Assembly: GCA_029287305.1 (NCBI GenBank)
Contig: JARFRJ010000515.1
Location: 1 to 7,494 of the forward strand
DNA from: Hyphomonas sp.
GTDB lineage: Bacteria; Pseudomonadota; Alphaproteobacteria; Caulobacterales; Hyphomonadaceae
DNA length: 7,494 bases
Reading direction: 5' to 3'
The notes below the pieces were generated by a model, which searched no databases, was not told the DNA's origin, and was given only the letters and a program-made list of their open reading frames with translations. Below, piece by piece: positions 6,550-7,494 of the stretch; within the stretch, counting starts at the first letter, position 1; every line of letters begins with the position of its first letter. The translations under genes and the position numbers were made by a program.

Positions 6550-6709
6550 CCTGCTTTCGAAACAGGGTATAAACTAGCACAAGTGCAATAGTTACGGTAG
6601 GCTGAAGACACGAATTTGCATAATTGATTTGCTGGAGCATTAACCAGATCGCTTGCTGGAACAAACTTATGATCAAAAAAATACGCAGCACTGCAAGCGT
6701 CCAAAGCAC
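6518..6709 (-). CDS. Possible small two-helix membrane protein overlapping the kinase start
   Basis: A 63-residue ORF starting with GTG, with two hydrophobic stretches (about residues 5-25 and 39-50) joined by a polar loop and ending in a charged tail RKQDEETSGDAVF. It overlaps the kinase N-terminus in another frame by about 30 bases. The ribosome site is poor. It could be chance, a coupled small membrane protein, or the detached membrane anchor of an ancestral sensor: the tail RKQDEE would run into RRRLVTQFSEIE of the kinase after a one-base shift. Confidence 0.25.
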   Translation of the reverse strand: MLWTLAVLRIFLIISLFQQAIWLMLQQINYANSCLQPTVTIALVLVYTLFRKQDEETSGDAVF

Positions 6710-6719
6710 CCTTTGAGGC

Positions 6720-6725
6720 GTTATA
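6720..6725 (-). promoter_or_regulatory. Possible -10 element upstream of the kinase
   Basis: TATAAC on the minus strand, about 185 bases before the kinase start, with only a poor -35 (CTTTAA or TTTAAT at 15-16 bases). The kinase could instead be reached by readthrough from the tRNA promoter. Confidence 0.25.
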
Positions 6726-6769
6726 ATTTTTCAGATTATGATTAAAGCTGACCTAGTTGAAATGAAAAA

Positions 6770-6846
6770 TGGCGCGAGTGACGGGGCTCGAACCCGCGAC
6801 CTCCGGCGTGACAGGCCGGCACTCTAACCAGCTGAGCTACACCCGC
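6770..6846 (-). tRNA. tRNA-Asp (anticodon GTC)
   Basis: A full cloverleaf on the minus strand. The acceptor stem GCGGGTG/CACTCGC has one G-U pair; the D arm is GCTC/GAGT. The anticodon stem CCGGC/GCCGG holds the loop CTGTCAC, with anticodon GTC at 6810-6812. The variable loop is AGGTC and the T arm is GCGGG-TTCGAGC-CCCGT. Discriminator G73 is the aspartate identity base. The 3' CCA is encoded (6772-6770) and is followed at once by a T-run (TTTTT), which probably helps end the transcript. Confidence 0.97.
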
Positions 6847-6872
6847 GCATTTTTATTACAGTCAGATAAATG

Positions 6873-6901
6873 CGTCTAAACAAGTGAAGCGGTCAGGTCA
6901 A
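6873..6901 (-). promoter_or_regulatory. Promoter of the tRNA-Asp gene
   Basis: On the minus strand TTGACC (6901-6896) and TAGACG (6878-6873) are separated by exactly 17 bases. The predicted start near 6866 is about 20 bases before the mature tRNA 5' end, the expected layout for a stable-RNA promoter. Confidence 0.65.
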
Positions 6902-7090
6902 GCTGTTCTTTTCTAGGGTTTTGCATAATGCAGGCCTATGATGAAAACGGGCGTCAAAATGCACCTCTGAGCACCTCAAATACACTTATATGCACATATA
7001 TACCCATTTCTGCTCCAAGACGTGTCAGAGTGTTTCTGCCTTCGGATACATCTCTGCGATTATTTCCAAAGCCTGTTTTTACGTACAAAC

Positions 7091-7120
7091 TTGTCATAAA
7101 AATTCGCGATCACCTATGTT
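7091..7120 (+). promoter_or_regulatory. Possible promoter of the AsmA-family gene
   Basis: TTGTCA (7091-7096) and TATGTT (7115-7120) with an 18-base gap lie 33 bases before the ATG. The rest of the stretch 6902-7090 shows no gene; it holds a small palindrome TGCATAATGCA (6922-6932) and AT-rich sequence with TATA-like runs. Confidence 0.45.
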
Positions 7121-7153
7121 ATGTTTGAGACGCTTAATAGTGGAGCTTTAAGA

Positions 7154-7494
7154 ATGAAACGGTTTCTTTACGGGCTGGCGGGGCTTTTCAGCTTCTGCAT
7201 AGTGGGTCTGATCGCCCTCATTGCCTTTGCCCTGCTTATGCCTAAAGAGGTCTATCGGGACAGAATTGAAAAGAGCGCAAGTGACGCGCTTGGCCGCGAA
7301 GTCTCTTTAAATGGCGCCGTCAAGCTTGGTTTTTTTCCCGGCATAACAGCTGAAATTGAGGATATGGTGATTGCCAATCCGGAAGGCTTCAGCTCTATTC
7401 CTTTTGTCAGCGCGCGCGCGCTGAGCGCGTCTATCGCCTGGGCACCGCTCATTCGGCGTCAAATTCAGGTCACAGAAATTGCTCTGATTGAGCC
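7154..7494 (+). CDS. AsmA family protein, N-terminal part (runs off the window)
   Basis: The first 113 residues of an AsmA-family protein. Family members are inner-membrane-anchored, largely periplasmic proteins of the bridge-like lipid transport type, linked to outer-membrane lipid balance. There is an N-terminal membrane helix (about residues 8-29, from GLAGLF to FALLM) after a short basic start MKRF. The family's usual opening follows: DALGREVSLNG, VKLGFFPGITAEIEDM, VIANPEGFS, and a stretch leading into the repeated beta-groove. ATG at 7154 has GGAG 8 bases upstream (7142-7145). The full protein would be many hundred residues; the rest is beyond the edge. It is divergent from the tRNA gene and probably unrelated to the signalling genes. 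Confidence 0.9.
   Translation, partial: MKRFLYGLAGLFSFCIVGLIALIAFALLMPKEVYRDRIEKSASDALGREVSLNGAVKLGFFPGITAEIEDMVIANPEGFSSIPFVSARALSASIAWAPLIRRQIQVTEIALIE

Noticed and set aside
6770..6846. tRNA-Asp as an integration site of a mobile element
   Set aside because: No integrase, no repeat of the tRNA 3' end and no composition break seen in the window.
6928..7128. 66-codon plus-strand ORF between the tRNA and the AsmA-family gene
   Set aside because: No ribosome site, no recognisable domain, low-complexity AT-rich sequence overlapping the likely AsmA promoter.
7408..7424. Alternating GC palindrome in the AsmA-family gene
   Set aside because: Explained by alanine and arginine codons (SARALSA); no sign of regulatory use.

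Overview
The window looks like chromosomal DNA of a proteobacterium, most likely an alphaproteobacterium. The hints are a perfect FNR/FixK-type anaerobox, a kinase with an H-box of the HDLRQP class, an AsmA-family gene and moderate GC content. I cannot name the genus.

Left part (1-2954, + strand): a tightly coupled three-gene operon for nucleotide or RNA salvage. It starts with the 3' part of a beta-CASP metallo-beta-lactamase (RNA-nuclease-type) gene that carries two in-frame stops, so it looks like a pseudogene. Next, through ATGA overlaps, come an intact AMP/NMP phosphorylase (archaeal-type DeoA relative) and an intact PRPP-synthetase-like protein. The trio suggests RNA to NMP to free base plus ribose 1,5-bisphosphate, linked to PRPP chemistry. 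Here the nuclease step appears lost or reduced. A terminator-like hairpin follows at about 3028-3049.

Centre (2955-3652): about 700 bases with no convincing protein gene but with strong structure. A perfect TTGAT-N4-ATCAA box lies exactly where an FNR-class activator would sit for a rightward start near 3181, with a matching -10. Downstream are six consecutive stem-loops (3214-3484), including a UUCG-capped hairpin and a 13-bp stem displaying a C-rich CUUCCUCCC loop. This is the best candidate for an undescribed element: an oxygen-regulated structured small RNA. A second terminator-like hairpin faces the other way at about 3074-3110, so a minus-strand transcript or a long 3' UTR of the hemerythrin gene is also possible.

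Right-centre (3653-6549, - strand): a three-PAS hybrid histidine kinase with a C-terminal receiver domain and no membrane segment, followed 116 bases downstream by a hemerythrin-like (HHE) protein. The pair suggests an oxygen, redox or NO signalling unit. A short hydrophobic ORF in another frame overlaps the kinase start.

Right end (6770-7494): tRNA-Asp(GTC) on the minus strand with its own promoter and encoded CCA, then a divergent AsmA-family gene cut by the window edge.

The anaerobox, the hemerythrin and the PAS kinase together suggest that this locus responds to oxygen or redox state. That link is inference.
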